64,000 bases of DNA from Halomonas sp. (GTDB taxonomy: Bacteria; Pseudomonadota; Gammaproteobacteria; Pseudomonadales; Halomonadaceae), in assembly GCF_017515565.1 (NCBI RefSeq), contig NZ_JAFWFN010000049.1, positions 124,001-188,000 of the forward strand. The letters run 5' to 3'. The translations under genes were made by a program, and so were the position numbers. Below, in pieces: positions 9,190 through 17,857 of the stretch; the first letter of the stretch is position 1; each line of letters opens with the position of its first letter. Below the pieces are notes generated by a model. That model ran no database searches. It was given only the letters and a program-made list of their open reading frames with translations, and was not told where the DNA came from.

Positions 9190-9963
9190 ATGATGGACGA
9201 TCAGGCGCTGCTGCGCTATAGCCGCCAAATCATGCTGCCCGAGGTTGATATCGACGGGCAGGAGCGCCTGCGAAGCGCCCACGCGCTGATTATAGGTGCT
9301 GGCGGGCTGGGTTCGCCTGTAGCCCTTTATTTAGCGGCAGCGGGCGTTGGGCGTATAACTATTGCCGATGCAGATGTCGTTGAGCTTTCCAACCTGCAGC
9401 GGCAAATTGCCCACCAGCAGGCAAGCATTGGCGTTAATAAAGCATGTTCAGCGAAAGCCAGCATGGAGGCGCTGAACCCTGAGTGCCAGGTAGTGGCTGT
9501 GGAGCAGCACGCAGCCGGCGAGCAGTTACAGACGTTAGTGGCTTCGGCAGATGTTGTGCTGGATTGCACCGATCGCTTTTCAAGCCGCTACGCGATTAAT
9601 GCTGCTACACAGCAGGCGGGCGTGCCGCTTGTTTCTGGTGCGGCGATACGCTTTTCCGGGCAGCTGGCGGTATTTGACCCCCGTAACTCAGAAAGCCCCT
9701 GTTACGCCTGCCTTTATCCACCTGACGATAGCGATGACGAAGCCCTTAGCTGTGCTGAAAGCGGTGTAATGGCGCCGCTCGTTGGTTTAATTGGCTGCTT
9801 TCAAGCGGTAGAAGCCTTCAAGCTTTTAAGCGGCGCTGGAAAGCCTCACCAAGGGCTTTCTACCTTTGAGGGCCTGAGTGGACAATGGCGCCACTTCCAG
9901 GTGCCCCGCGACCCCGCCTGTAAGGTGTGTGGGAAGCGTGAGCAAAAAAAGCCCGCTAAGTAG
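9190..9963 (+). CDS. moeB: Molybdopterin-synthase adenylyltransferase (MoeB/ThiF/HesA family)
   Basis: MoeB adenylates the C-terminal glycine of MoaD for molybdopterin synthesis. The 257-residue product opens with YSRQIMLPEVDIDGQ, has the nucleotide loop IIGAGGLGSPVALYLAAAGVG and the DVVELSNLQRQIAH block. Zinc-binding cysteine pairs CYAC and CKVC are present. ThiF is a close alternative, but the sequence and the usual hemA-prfA-prmC-moeB order favour MoeB. Of several possible starts, ATG at 9190 is chosen because it begins just after the lrp stop and matches the family N-terminus. Molybdopterin is needed by the formate dehydrogenase encoded at 54212. Confidence 0.88.
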   Translation: MMDDQALLRYSRQIMLPEVDIDGQERLRSAHALIIGAGGLGSPVALYLAAAGVGRITIADADVVELSNLQRQIAHQQASIGVNKACSAKASMEALNPECQVVAVEQHAAGEQLQTLVASADVVLDCTDRFSSRYAINAATQQAGVPLVSGAAIRFSGQLAVFDPRNSESPCYACLYPPDDSDDEALSCAESGVMAPLVGLIGCFQAVEAFKLLSGAGKPHQGLSTFEGLSGQWRHFQVPRDPACKVCGKREQKKPAK

Positions 9964-9968
9964 CGGGC
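9944..9968 (-). terminator. Rho-independent terminator for ahpF
   Basis: An 8-bp stem GCCCGCTA/TAGCGGGC (9951-9968) with a 2-base loop is followed on the minus strand by seven T residues (9950-9944). It ends transcription coming from ahpF. It overlaps the last codons and stop of convergent moeB. Confidence 0.8.
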
Positions 9969-10005
9969 GTGACGTCACGGTCTTACACGTCAAAAGAACG
10001 ATCCC

Positions 10006-10027
10006 AAAGGGCGGGAGCCCGCCCTTT
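10006..10027. terminator. Palindrome between convergent moeB and ahpF
   Basis: Arms AAAGGGCGGG and CCCGCCCTTT are separated by AG, forming a perfect 10-bp stem between the two convergent genes. Neither side has a long T tract beyond the arm itself, so it may be a bidirectional terminator or mRNA 3'-end stabiliser. Confidence 0.55.
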
Positions 10028-10033
10028 GGCTAG

Positions 10034-11590
10034 TTAATTTCGAATCAGATAACCAAAGGCGCCTAGCGAGGCTTTGGCGCCTTCGCCCATGGCGATAATG
10101 ATCTGCTTATAGGGCACGGTGGTGACATCCCCCGCAGCAAATACACCGGGTACCGAGGTCATCCCATGGGCGTCGACAATAATCTCTCCGCGGGGCGTCA
10201 TCTCAATCGGGGAGCCTTTTAGCCACTCGGTATTAGGTACCAAGCCGATTTGAACAAAAATACCCTCTAACGCGATGGTTTTAATGTCATCGGTAGTGCG
10301 GTCTTTATAGGTTAGGCCGTTAACGCGGCTGCCATCGCCGGTTACTTCGGTGGTTTGCGCGTTCAAAATAATATCGACGTTGGGCAGGCTCTTGAGCTTT
10401 TTCTGCAGCACGGCATCTGCGCGCATTTCACCCATGAACTCCACCAGCGTTACGTGACCCACGATGCCCGCAAGATCAATGGCCGCTTCTACGCCAGAGT
10501 TGCCGCCACCAATGACGGCAACGCGCTTGCCTTTGACCAGTGGGCCATCGCAGTGGGGGCAATAAGCCACGCCTTTGTTACGGTACTGCTGCTCACCGGG
10601 AACATTCATTTCACGCCAGCGTGCGCCGGTGGCTAGCACGAGGGTTTTGCTCTTCAGCTTCGCGCCGGACTCCAGGGTGACTTCATGCAAACCGCCTTCC
10701 GCTTCAGCAGCCTTGAACGACGTAGCGCGCTGAAGGTTCATTACGTCAACTTCGTACTCTTTGACGTGCTCTTCCAATGCGCTGACGAGCTTAGGGCCTT
10801 CGGTATGAGAAACTGAAATAAAGTTCTCAATGCCCATAGTGTCGGCCACTTGGCCACCAAAGCGCTCTGCAGCAACGCCGGTGTTAATGCCTTTGCGGGC
10901 AGAGTAAATGGCCGCTGATGCACCGGCGGGGCCACCACCAATCACTAGCGTATCAAAGGCGGCTTTCTCGCTAAGCTTTTTCGCTTCACGCTCGGCAGCG
11001 CCTGTGTCTACTTTGGCTAAGATTTGCTCAAGTGTCATACGACCCTGGTCAAAAGGCTTACCGTTTAAGTAGATGCTGGGCACCGACATAATTTCCCGCG
11101 CTTCCACTTCATCCTGGAACAGCGCGCCATCAATGGCGACGTGACGCACGTTCGGGTTAAAGATCGCCATTAAGTTGAGTGCTTGAACGACGTCAGGGCA
11201 GTTTTGGCACGAAAGCGAGTAGTAAGTCTCGAACAGCATGTCGCCGTCCAGGGACTTAATTTGATTCAGAATCTCTTCTGAGGTTTTAGGCGGGTGGCCG
11301 CCCACTTGCAGCAGCGCCAGAACCAGCGAGGTAAACTCGTGGCCCATGGGGATGCCAGCAAACACCACGCCGGTCTCTTCACCGGGGCGGTTAATAGCAA
11401 ACGATGGCTTGCGGCTATCTTGGCCATCGCTGTGAAGGGTGATTTTGTCGCTTAGGCTACTGATGTCTTCCAGCAGGCCCAGCAGTTCTTTTGACTTGGC
11501 ACCGTCATCGAGGGACGCAACGATCTCGAACGGTTGAGTCACTTTTTCCAGATAAGCTTTCAACTGGTTTTTTAAATTAGCGTCCAGCAT
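10034..11590 (-). CDS. ahpF: Alkyl hydroperoxide reductase subunit F
   Basis: AhpF is the flavoprotein disulfide reductase that passes electrons from NADH to AhpC. The 518-residue product has the tandem thioredoxin-like N-terminal domain with redox pair CQNC near residue 130. The FAD-binding segment is [21 protein letters not shown], the active-site pair is CPHC near residue 345, and the NAD motif is [18 protein letters not shown]. Length matches AhpF (about 520) and not the shorter thioredoxin reductases. It is downstream of ahpC on the same strand, with a terminator-like hairpin between them. Confidence 0.97.
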   Translation of the reverse strand: MLDANLKNQLKAYLEKVTQPFEIVASLDDGAKSKELLGLLEDISSLSDKITLHSDGQDSRKPSFAINRPGEETGVVFAGIPMGHEFTSLVLALLQVGGHPPKTSEEILNQIKSLDGDMLFETYYSLSCQNCPDVVQALNLMAIFNPNVRHVAIDGALFQDEVEAREIMSVPSIYLNGKPFDQGRMTLEQILAKVDTGAAEREAKKLSEKAAFDTLVIGGGPAGASAAIYSARKGINTGVAAERFGGQVADTMGIENFISVSHTEGPKLVSALEEHVKEYEVDVMNLQRATSFKAAEAEGGLHEVTLESGAKLKSKTLVLATGARWREMNVPGEQQYRNKGVAYCPHCDGPLVKGKRVAVIGGGNSGVEAAIDLAGIVGHVTLVEFMGEMRADAVLQKKLKSLPNVDIILNAQTTEVTGDGSRVNGLTYKDRTTDDIKTIALEGIFVQIGLVPNTEWLKGSPIEMTPRGEIIVDAHGMTSVPGVFAAGDVTTVPYKQIIIAMGEGAKASLGAFGYLIRN

Positions 11591-11710
11591 GACAGTGGTT
11601 TCCTCGCGATCTGCTTGTCAATGTTCTCGACCTTAAACGCCGCTCACTGAAAAACACACAGCGTAAATAGTGGCGTAAGGGAAAACGATAGTTGCGTAAA
11701 AATAGTGCTT

Positions 11711-11742
11711 AAAGAAAAACACCCGGAACGATGCCCGGGTGT
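11711..11742 (-). terminator. Rho-independent terminator after ahpC
   Basis: Stem arms ACACCCGG (11719-11726) and CCGGGTGT (11735-11742) enclose an 8-base loop. On the minus strand GTTTTTCTTT follows. It would end most transcripts after ahpC, allowing more AhpC than AhpF, with ahpF read by readthrough or its own promoter. Confidence 0.78.
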
Positions 11743-11814
11743 CTTACTGCCTATAGGGCCACCTTGGTTTGGCAGCTTTGTGCTGGCAATCCCAGGCTGG
11801 CAGCTAAGGGCGAG

Positions 11815-12378
11815 TTAGATTTTGCCTACTAGATCCAGAGAAGGAGCCAGCGTCTCTTCGCCTTCTTTCCATTTGGCCGGGCAAACTTCGTTCGGGTTAG
11901 CGCGAACGTATTGAGCGGCTTTCACTTTACGCAGAAGCTCTTCGGCATTACGGCCGATATTGCCAGCATTGATTTCAACAATCTGGATTTTGCCATCTGG
12001 GTCAACAACAAAGGTGCCGCGCTCAGCAAGACCCGCTTCCTCGATGAGGACGTCGAAGTTGCGCGAAATGCGCAGCGTTGGGTCAGCAATCATTGGGTAC
12101 TGCAGCTTGCCGATAGTGTCAGAGCTGTCGTGCCACGCTTTGTGAGTGAAGTGGGTATCGGTTGAAACGCTGTAAATTTCAACGCCCAGCTTCTTGAATT
12201 CTGCGTAGTTGTCGGCCAGGTCGCCAAGCTCAGTCGGGCAAACAAATGTGAAGTCAGCGGGATAGAAGAAAAATACTGACCACTGGCCTTTAAGATCTGC
12301 TTCGGTTACGTCAACAAACTCACCGTTCAGGTAGGCAGTCGCTTTAAACGGTTTTACTTCAGTGTTGATCAAAGACAT
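11815..12378 (-). CDS. ahpC: Alkyl hydroperoxide reductase subunit C (2-Cys peroxiredoxin)
   Basis: AhpC reduces peroxides in the cytoplasm. The 187-residue protein carries the peroxidatic Cys47 in [17 protein letters not shown] and the resolving Cys166 in NEVCPAKW, the typical 2-Cys arrangement. Length and sequence match AhpC of the AhpC-AhpF system. The gene is divergent from potF across a 330-base gap that must hold its promoter. OxyR control would be expected from other bacteria but I could not identify a convincing OxyR site by eye. Confidence 0.97.
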   Translation of the reverse strand: MSLINTEVKPFKATAYLNGEFVDVTEADLKGQWSVFFFYPADFTFVCPTELGDLADNYAEFKKLGVEIYSVSTDTHFTHKAWHDSSDTIGKLQYPMIADPTLRISRNFDVLIEEAGLAERGTFVVDPDGKIQIVEINAGNIGRNAEELLRKVKAAQYVRANPNEVCPAKWKEGEETLAPSLDLVGKI

Positions 12379-12708
12379 TTAAATAATCTCCGTGTTAAGT
12401 GATTGGTAGGGGAATGATTTGTCCTACATGTTAACGCTCTACTACTAATAGCTAAAATTGAAAAAAACAATCTTATTGATAGTGAGCTTATATAGTGACG
12501 TTTTACTGGCGACACAGAGGGTGAGATGGGGGCGCTGACAGCATAAGACAAGAATTTTTCACATTGACTTGCGGTTGACCGCACTGCACCGCAAAATTCG
12601 CACGGTTCGCAGAATCGCCTAAGCTATTTCGGGTGGTGACATAGGGGCTGAAGCGAGTAACTGGCCATTGAATGTTTGCGATAATTGTTTTAATTGAGGA
12701 GGAGTGAC
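12379..12708. other. Divergent control region, ahpC / potF
   Basis: This 330-base gap has no gene I can support. It is AT-rich near ahpC and GC-richer near potF. At 12569-12594 it contains a cluster of short inverted elements: GCGGT-TG-ACCGC (12571-12582), then ACCGCAA (12588-12594), which also pairs with TTGCGGT (12569-12575). These could be an operator for one of the two genes. The potF ribosome-binding site GAGGAGGAG lies at 12696-12704. Confidence 0.5.
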
Positions 12709-13812
12709 ATGAGGAACATCCACAAACTTTCCGGGGCCGTTGCGGCCATCTCTTTTGCCGTAGCGGCCACTGCTGCCCATGCTGATGAAGTGCGGGTGTA
12801 TAACTGGTCAGACTATATTGCACCGGAAACTCTGGAGAAATTTACCGAGCGCACCGGTATTAGTGTCACTTATGATGTTTATGACAGTAATGAGATTCTT
12901 GATGCTGCGTTGTTATCAGGGCGCTCAGGATACGATGTCGTCGTTCCGTCAACCCACTACTTCACTCGTCAATTGAGAGCCGGCGTTTACCAGCCACTCA
13001 ATCATGACCTGCTGCCTAATTTAGGCAACCTAGACCCTGATTTGATGAGCAATTTAGAAGCCATTGACCAGGGTAGCGAATACTCAGTGCCCTACATGTG
13101 GGGAACCAATGGTCTTGGCTATAACGTCGATCGCGTCACTGAGATACTAGGTGACGATGCTCCACTGGATAGTTGGGCGCTGCTGTTTGACCCTGAAATT
13201 ACGACTAAGCTTAGCGATGCGGGCTGCGGATTGTCCATGCTCGACTCTGGTGACGAAATGCTGTCACCCGCCATGGCCTACCTAGGCCTTAGCCCCTTAA
13301 GCGAAAATGTTGAAGATTTAGAAGCCGCTGGCGAGCTGATTGCGGCCATTCGTGGCAACATCACCTACTTTCACTCTTCGCGCTATGTGTCTGACTTAGC
13401 TAATGGCGATATTTGTGTGGCTGCTGGCTATTCCGGCGATATTTTTCAGGCAGCTGATCGTGCTGAAGAAGCGGGCCGTGATTTTACGATCGGCTACAGC
13501 ATTCCCAAAGAAGGGGCGGCATTATGGTTTGATATGATGGCGATTCCAGCGGATGCGCCCAACACTGAAAATGCTCATGCCTTTATTAACTTTATTCTTG
13601 AGCCGGAAATTGCCGCCGAAATTAGCGAATACGTGCGCTATGCTAACCCGAACGCAGCGGCTAACGAGTTTGTCTCCGAAGAGCTGTTAAACGATCCTGC
13701 TGTTTATCCTGAAACTGACGTTTTGCAGAACCTCTACGTCGCGGTAGAAAAACCCCAGGAAGTTCAGCGTGCCCGCACGCGTATCTGGAACCGCGTTAAG
13801 TCCGGCCGTTAA
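12709..13812 (+). CDS. potF: Putrescine/polyamine ABC transporter, periplasmic binding protein
   Basis: The 367-residue protein has a signal peptide ending near ATAAHA, followed by DEVRVYNWSDYIAPETLEKF, the signature opening of PotF/PotD polyamine receptors. Other family blocks include YDVVVPSTHYFTRQL, YMWGTNGLGYN and AVAYSGDIF-like AAGYSGDIF. Length equals E. coli PotF (370), and it heads the order SBP-ATPase-permease-permease of potFGHI. The ATG at 12709 is preferred over an in-frame TTG at 12694 because that codon lies inside the Shine-Dalgarno sequence. Putrescine specificity is inferred from operon order and sequence. Confidence 0.92.
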   Translation: MRNIHKLSGAVAAISFAVAATAAHADEVRVYNWSDYIAPETLEKFTERTGISVTYDVYDSNEILDAALLSGRSGYDVVVPSTHYFTRQLRAGVYQPLNHDLLPNLGNLDPDLMSNLEAIDQGSEYSVPYMWGTNGLGYNVDRVTEILGDDAPLDSWALLFDPEITTKLSDAGCGLSMLDSGDEMLSPAMAYLGLSPLSENVEDLEAAGELIAAIRGNITYFHSSRYVSDLANGDICVAAGYSGDIFQAADRAEEAGRDFTIGYSIPKEGAALWFDMMAIPADAPNTENAHAFINFILEPEIAAEISEYVRYANPNAAANEFVSEELLNDPAVYPETDVLQNLYVAVEKPQEVQRARTRIWNRVKSGR

Positions 13813-13830
13813 TTTACCCACCGTCTGATG

Positions 13831-13871
13831 GCGAGCCAGGCCGTGTGCCTGGCTCGCTGTTTGTCTTTTTA
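13831..13871 (+). terminator. Intra-operon terminator/attenuator between potF and potG
   Basis: A perfect 11-bp stem GCGAGCCAGGC/GCCTGGCTCGC (13831-13841 and 13847-13857) with a 5-base loop is followed by TGTTTGTCTTTTT. A second weak hairpin GCCCG/CGGGC with CTTTT follows at 13874-13894. The position, right after the binding-protein gene, is where ABC operons often reduce transcription of the membrane components. Confidence 0.75.
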
Positions 13872-13908
13872 ACGCCCGGTTTCTCGGGCCTTTTGATGGG
13901 AGTGGCGA

Positions 13909-15090
13909 ATGGTCACTACTCCCCTGTCGAACGCGTCGTCCTCTTCACCATTGGAAACCTCGTCGGCTCCGCGGCCCCAGGGAAAAACTCCGCGGTTTGC
14001 TGAGGACGTCGTGCTAGAGGTAAAGCGACTTAGTAAGCGTTTTGACGATGCTTTAGCGGTGGATGACGTAAACCTAACGGTCAAGCGTGGCGAGATTTTT
14101 GCGCTGCTGGGTGGGTCGGGGTCAGGTAAATCAACGCTGCTACGCATGCTGGCAGGTTTTGAAACGCCCAGTGAAGGCAAGATCTTATTGAGCGGTGAAA
14201 ATATTACCGATATGCCGCCTCATAAACGCCCGATCAATATGATGTTCCAGTCCTATGCGCTGTTCCCCCATATGACCGTGGCGCAAAACATTGCCTTTGG
14301 GCTGAAGCAAGACAAACTCTCCAAAGCAGACATTGAGGCACGAGTGGCCCAAATGCTCAAGCTGGTTCACATGGAGCGGTTTGCCAAACGTAAGCCGCAC
14401 CAGCTTTCCGGCGGCCAGCGCCAGCGAGTGGCATTGGCGCGGTCGCTGGCTAAGCGTCCCAAGCTACTATTACTCGATGAGCCAATGGGGGCGTTGGATA
14501 AAAAGCTGCGTACCGAAATGCAGTTGGAAGTGGTCGAAATCATCGAGCAAGTAGGGGTGACCTGCATCATGGTGACCCATGATCAAGAAGAAGCCATGAC
14601 CATGGCGGATCGCGTGGCCATTATGGCCGACGGCTGGATTGAGCAGGTAGGCTCGCCGGTGGATATTTACGAGAGCCCAGCCAGCCGCATGGTGGCGGAA
14701 TTTGTTGGCACCGTAAATTTGTTTGAAGGGGAGATCGTCGAAGATGCTGCCGACCACTGCCGTATTAGCTCGCCTGCTCTCTCTCGGCCGCTCTATATCG
14801 ACCACGGCATTACCACCCAAGCGGTAGATCGTCGGGTGTGGGCCGCGCTTCGCCCAGAAAAAATCTGGCTAACCCGTGAAAAGCCCACCACGGAGCACAA
14901 CTGGGAAGAGGGGAAGGTAGACGATATTGCTTATCTGGGCGGCTACTCGCTCTACTACGTGCGCACCGCATCGGGGCAGCGGATAAAAGTCAGCATGGCC
15001 AATACCGAGCGTCGTGGCGACCGTCCAACCTGGGAGGATAGCGTCTACGTCTATTGGGAAGACCATAGCGCTATCGTGCTGAATCGCTAA
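13909..15090 (+). CDS. potG: Putrescine ABC transporter ATP-binding protein
   Basis: This 393-residue ATPase powers the PotHI permease. It has Walker A GGSGSGKST, Q-loop FQSYALFPHMT, signature LSGGQRQRVALARSL, Walker B LLLLDEP and the switch His in MVTHDQEEA. After about residue 270 comes the C-terminal TOBE-type regulatory domain. GGGAG six bases before ATG 13909 supports the start. It follows potF after an attenuator-like hairpin and precedes potH by 31 bases. Confidence 0.93.
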   Translation: MVTTPLSNASSSSPLETSSAPRPQGKTPRFAEDVVLEVKRLSKRFDDALAVDDVNLTVKRGEIFALLGGSGSGKSTLLRMLAGFETPSEGKILLSGENITDMPPHKRPINMMFQSYALFPHMTVAQNIAFGLKQDKLSKADIEARVAQMLKLVHMERFAKRKPHQLSGGQRQRVALARSLAKRPKLLLLDEPMGALDKKLRTEMQLEVVEIIEQVGVTCIMVTHDQEEAMTMADRVAIMADGWIEQVGSPVDIYESPASRMVAEFVGTVNLFEGEIVEDAADHCRISSPALSRPLYIDHGITTQAVDRRVWAALRPEKIWLTREKPTTEHNWEEGKVDDIAYLGGYSLYYVRTASGQRIKVSMANTERRGDRPTWEDSVYVYWEDHSAIVLNR

Positions 15091-15121
15091 TGCCCTGTTG
15101 GCCCTTAGGAGATCGCCTTAA

Positions 15122-16033
15122 ATGATGCCATCTCGTGTGACTGGTTTTATGAAGCGCCTGCAGCTAGGCCGCCGGGGAGTAATTGCGCTTCCGCTGGTGT
15201 GGCTGACGCTGTTCTTTTTGTTGCCGTTTGCGTTGGTGCTTAAAATCAGCTTGTCTGAGTCCGTCATCGCCATTCCGCCCTATGGGCCGCTGGTGGAGTA
15301 CGCTGACCAAACGCTGCATGTGTTTCTCAATATGGGGAACTACCTTTTCTTACTCTCGGACTCCTTGTACCTTGCCGCGTACTGGGGCTCGATTAAAACC
15401 GCGTTTATTTCAACCACGGTCTGTTTATTGATTGGCTACCCTATGGCTTACGCCATGGCCCGGGCACCGGGGCGATGGCAGCTTATCTTGCTGCTGCTGG
15501 TTATGCTGCCCTCCTGGACATCGTTTTTGATTCGGGTGTATGCCTGGATGGGGATTTTGAGCAATAGTGGGCTAATCAATAACTTCCTAATGGGGGTCGG
15601 GTTGATTGACTCACCGCTACGGATGATGAATACCCAGTTTGCGGTCATCATTGGAATTGTCTATGCCTACCTGCCGTTTATGGTGTTGCCGCTTTATGCC
15701 CACCTAACACGACTGGACAATTCTCTATTAGAGGCGGCATCTGATCTTGGATCGCGCAAGCTCAATACCTTTATCACGGTCACGCTACCGCTCTCAATGG
15801 GAGGGATAGTGGCAGGCTCTATGCTGGTGTTTATTCCCGCTGTGGGTGAGTTTGTCATCCCGGAACTACTGGGTGGGCCCAATACACTGATGATCGGTAA
15901 AGTGCTTTGGGAAGAGTTCTTCTTAAATCGCGACTGGCCGGTCGCCTCTGCGCTAGCAATGGTAATGCTACTGCTGCTGCTAATACCTATCGTGTGGTTT
16001 CACCGTTACCAATCACGGGAGCTTGAAAAATGA
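15122..16033 (+). CDS. potH: Putrescine ABC transporter permease PotH
   Basis: The 303-residue inner-membrane protein has about six hydrophobic segments and the binding-protein-dependent permease EAA loop LEAASDLGSRKLNTFITVTLPLSMGG near residues 200-230, which contacts the ATPase. Two adjacent ATG codons occur; AGGAG lies ten bases before the first, which is used here. Its stop overlaps the potI start by four bases (ATGA). Confidence 0.92.
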   Translation: MMPSRVTGFMKRLQLGRRGVIALPLVWLTLFFLLPFALVLKISLSESVIAIPPYGPLVEYADQTLHVFLNMGNYLFLLSDSLYLAAYWGSIKTAFISTTVCLLIGYPMAYAMARAPGRWQLILLLLVMLPSWTSFLIRVYAWMGILSNSGLINNFLMGVGLIDSPLRMMNTQFAVIIGIVYAYLPFMVLPLYAHLTRLDNSLLEAASDLGSRKLNTFITVTLPLSMGGIVAGSMLVFIPAVGEFVIPELLGGPNTLMIGKVLWEEFFLNRDWPVASALAMVMLLLLLIPIVWFHRYQSRELEK

Positions 16034-16872
16034 GCAGCGCTCGCCGTCGTCCTAATTTTACCACTGTGATGCTGGTGCTGGGCCTGCTGTTTCTCTATCT
16101 GCCCATGGTGGTGTTGGTGGTTTACTCCTTTAACGCCTCACGGTTAGTCACCGTGTGGGCTGGGTTTTCCACTCAGTGGTACGGGGAGTTATTCCGCGAC
16201 AAACAGATATTGGCAGCGGTATGGACTAGTCTCAAAATCGCTTTCTTTGCTGCCAGCATGGCGGTGTGTCTGGGTACGATTGCCGCGTTTGTAATGACGC
16301 GCTATGGTCAGTTTCGGGGCAAAACGGCGCTTTCGAGCATGGTGACAGCGCCACTGGTCATGCCGGAAGTCATTACGGGGCTGTCGTTGCTGTTGCTTTT
16401 TGTGCAGATGGCACAGCTAATTGGCTGGCCCGCTGATCGCGGCATGGCGACTATTTGGATTGCCCATACTACCTTCTGCAGTGCCTATGTGGCGGTGGTT
16501 GTCGCCGCACGCCTGCGCGAAGTTGACCGCTCGATAGAAGAAGCGGCCATGGACCTTGGTTCTCCGCCGGTGAAAACGTTCTTCTTTGTGACTCTGCCGG
16601 TCATTGCGCCTGCGCTGGCCGCCGGTTGGCTACTGGCATTTACCCTGTCGTTAGACGACTTGGTTATCGCCAGTTTCGTCTCTGGCCCAGGGGCAAATAC
16701 CCTTCCTATGGTGGTATTTTCATCGGTGCGTATGGGGGTGTCGCCGAAGATCAATGCGTTAGCCACGCTGATCATATTGACCGTCTCATTGGTAACGCTA
16801 TTGGCGTGGTACTTTATGCGCCGCAACGAGGCCAAACGCATAATGCTCTTAAAGCAGGCGGATAACGCCTAG
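16030..16872 (+). CDS. potI: Putrescine ABC transporter permease PotI
   Basis: The 280-residue second permease has hydrophobic segments from residue 14 onward and an EAA loop at IEEAAMDLGSPPVKTFFFVTLPVIAPA. The block FTLSLDDLVIASFVSGPGANTLPMVVFSSVRMGVSP is typical of PotC/PotI. It overlaps potH by four bases, and the operon ends here, facing a minus-strand gene across a 43-base gap filled by a heptamer repeat. Confidence 0.93.
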   Translation: MSSARRRPNFTTVMLVLGLLFLYLPMVVLVVYSFNASRLVTVWAGFSTQWYGELFRDKQILAAVWTSLKIAFFAASMAVCLGTIAAFVMTRYGQFRGKTALSSMVTAPLVMPEVITGLSLLLLFVQMAQLIGWPADRGMATIWIAHTTFCSAYVAVVVAARLREVDRSIEEAAMDLGSPPVKTFFFVTLPVIAPALAAGWLLAFTLSLDDLVIASFVSGPGANTLPMVVFSSVRMGVSPKINALATLIILTVSLVTLLAWYFMRRNEAKRIMLLKQADNA

Positions 16873-16921
16873 TTCACAGTGCCCGGTTCATAGTCCATAG
16901 TTCATAATTCATAGCTCACAG
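16873..16921. repeat. Tandem heptamer repeat (consensus TTCATAG)
   Basis: Seven consecutive 7-base units fill the gap between potI and the convergent CPXCG gene: TTCACAG, TGCCCGG, TTCATAG, TCCATAG, TTCATAA, TTCATAG, CTCACAG. Six of the seven fit YTCAYAG or differ from it at one or two positions, and the second is degenerate. The last unit overlaps the stop codon of the minus-strand gene. There is no terminator hairpin here. Confidence 0.7.
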
Positions 16922-17125
16922 CACGTCGTCGTCACGGCCGGTGACGACGGCTTCAAGCTCACCGGTCATGGGTGAGATAATCACCTGCAACTGAATGGGC
17001 GCGCAGCACTGGTGGCAGTCCTCCCACGTGTCGTGGCTCCCTTGGGAGGTGTCGATGACAAAAGTAAGCGTTGTGTCGCAGTAGGGGCAGTCAAAGGTGT
17101 GGTTCACTAAGGCATCGTCTTGCAT
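16916..17125 (-). CDS. CPXCG-motif cysteine-rich small protein
   Basis: The 69-residue protein has the motif CPYCDTTLTFVID, about 20 residues later CHQCCAPI, and an acidic tail. The two CxxC pairs suggest a zinc ribbon. This matches the CPXCG cysteine-rich family of proteobacteria, whose function is unknown. It begins with ATG at 17125 and stands alone, divergent from the DUF3617 gene. Confidence 0.85.
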   Translation of the reverse strand: MQDDALVNHTFDCPYCDTTLTFVIDTSQGSHDTWEDCHQCCAPIQLQVIISPMTGELEAVVTGRDDDVL

Positions 17126-17249
17126 AGCGGCTTCCCTTAAGCGGATACTTTAAGGCTTGAGTGTAGCAGCGCATCTCTTGCGCGGGCATCGCTTTGCCGA
17201 ATCAGGTAGGATAATAAAGGTTTTCTAAAGCAACGCAGTGAGTATAACG

Positions 17250-17675
17250 ATGATGATACGTAACATGGCAGTAGCAGCCTTTTTGGCTTTCCCGATGGTC
17301 GCCCTGGCAGAAACACCTAACGTAACGCCTGGCGAGTGGGAGTTCGTCAGCGTGACCACGATGAGTGGCGATATGCAGATTCCGGATCAAACCGAAACCG
17401 AGCGCCAGTGCATTACTCAAGATGAGTTAAACAGCGCCGAGTTTGGGTTTATCGAAGAAGAAGCGGGCTGCGAGCTGCTGAATCAGGACATGAATGCCGA
17501 CGGCCTCTCCTACAGCATGGTGTGCCGTGCTGAAGGTGGCGAAGCCACTATTGATGGTGAAATGCGCTTTATGGGCGAGCAGATTGAAGGCACCGTTGAT
17601 ATTTTTACGCAGTCGCCCATGGGTGAGCTAACCATGCAGACTGTGATTGAAGGCGAGCGTATTGGCGACTGCTAA
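17250..17675 (+). CDS. DUF3617-family exported protein
   Basis: The 141-residue product has a signal peptide (MMIRNMAVAAFLAFPMVALA) and a mature part starting ETPNVTPGEWEF. The opening, the conserved cysteines near RQCITQDE, GCELL, MVCR and the final GDC fit the DUF3617 family of periplasmic proteins, function unknown. A GTG at 17238 in frame would add four residues; ATG at 17250 gives the more regular signal peptide. It is a single gene closed by a strong hairpin. Confidence 0.78.
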   Translation: MMIRNMAVAAFLAFPMVALAETPNVTPGEWEFVSVTTMSGDMQIPDQTETERQCITQDELNSAEFGFIEEEAGCELLNQDMNADGLSYSMVCRAEGGEATIDGEMRFMGEQIEGTVDIFTQSPMGELTMQTVIEGERIGDC

Positions 17676-17731
17676 TAAGTGAAATGCGCCACTGGCTAAC
17701 TAGCAATATTAAGTAAACCAGCCGTATCGCC

Positions 17732-17773
17732 AAACGCAAAGCGCGCCCCTAATAAGGGGCGCGCTTTGCGTTT
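17732..17773. terminator. Bidirectional terminator between convergent genes
   Basis: A perfect 18-bp inverted repeat, starting AAACGCAAAG and ending CTTTGCGTTT, encloses the loop TAATAA. It sits between the DUF3617 gene and the convergent RND permease gene. The A/T-rich outer arms supply a short T tract in both directions. Confidence 0.85.
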
Positions 17774-17857
17774 AACAGCGGTAATTAATAGTTTGCGCAA
17801 TAACTGTATTCACCAGTGTGTTGAAGAATGACACCACCTGTAAAGCGCAAAACAGTG

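Noticed and set aside
12569-12594. An OxyR box for ahpC.
   Set aside because: The spacing and sequence (GCGGT-TG-ACCGC cluster) do not match the ATAG-based OxyR pattern, so it is recorded only as an unexplained inverted element.
16873-16921. A CRISPR array.
   Set aside because: The heptamers are contiguous with no spacers, and there are no cas genes in the window.
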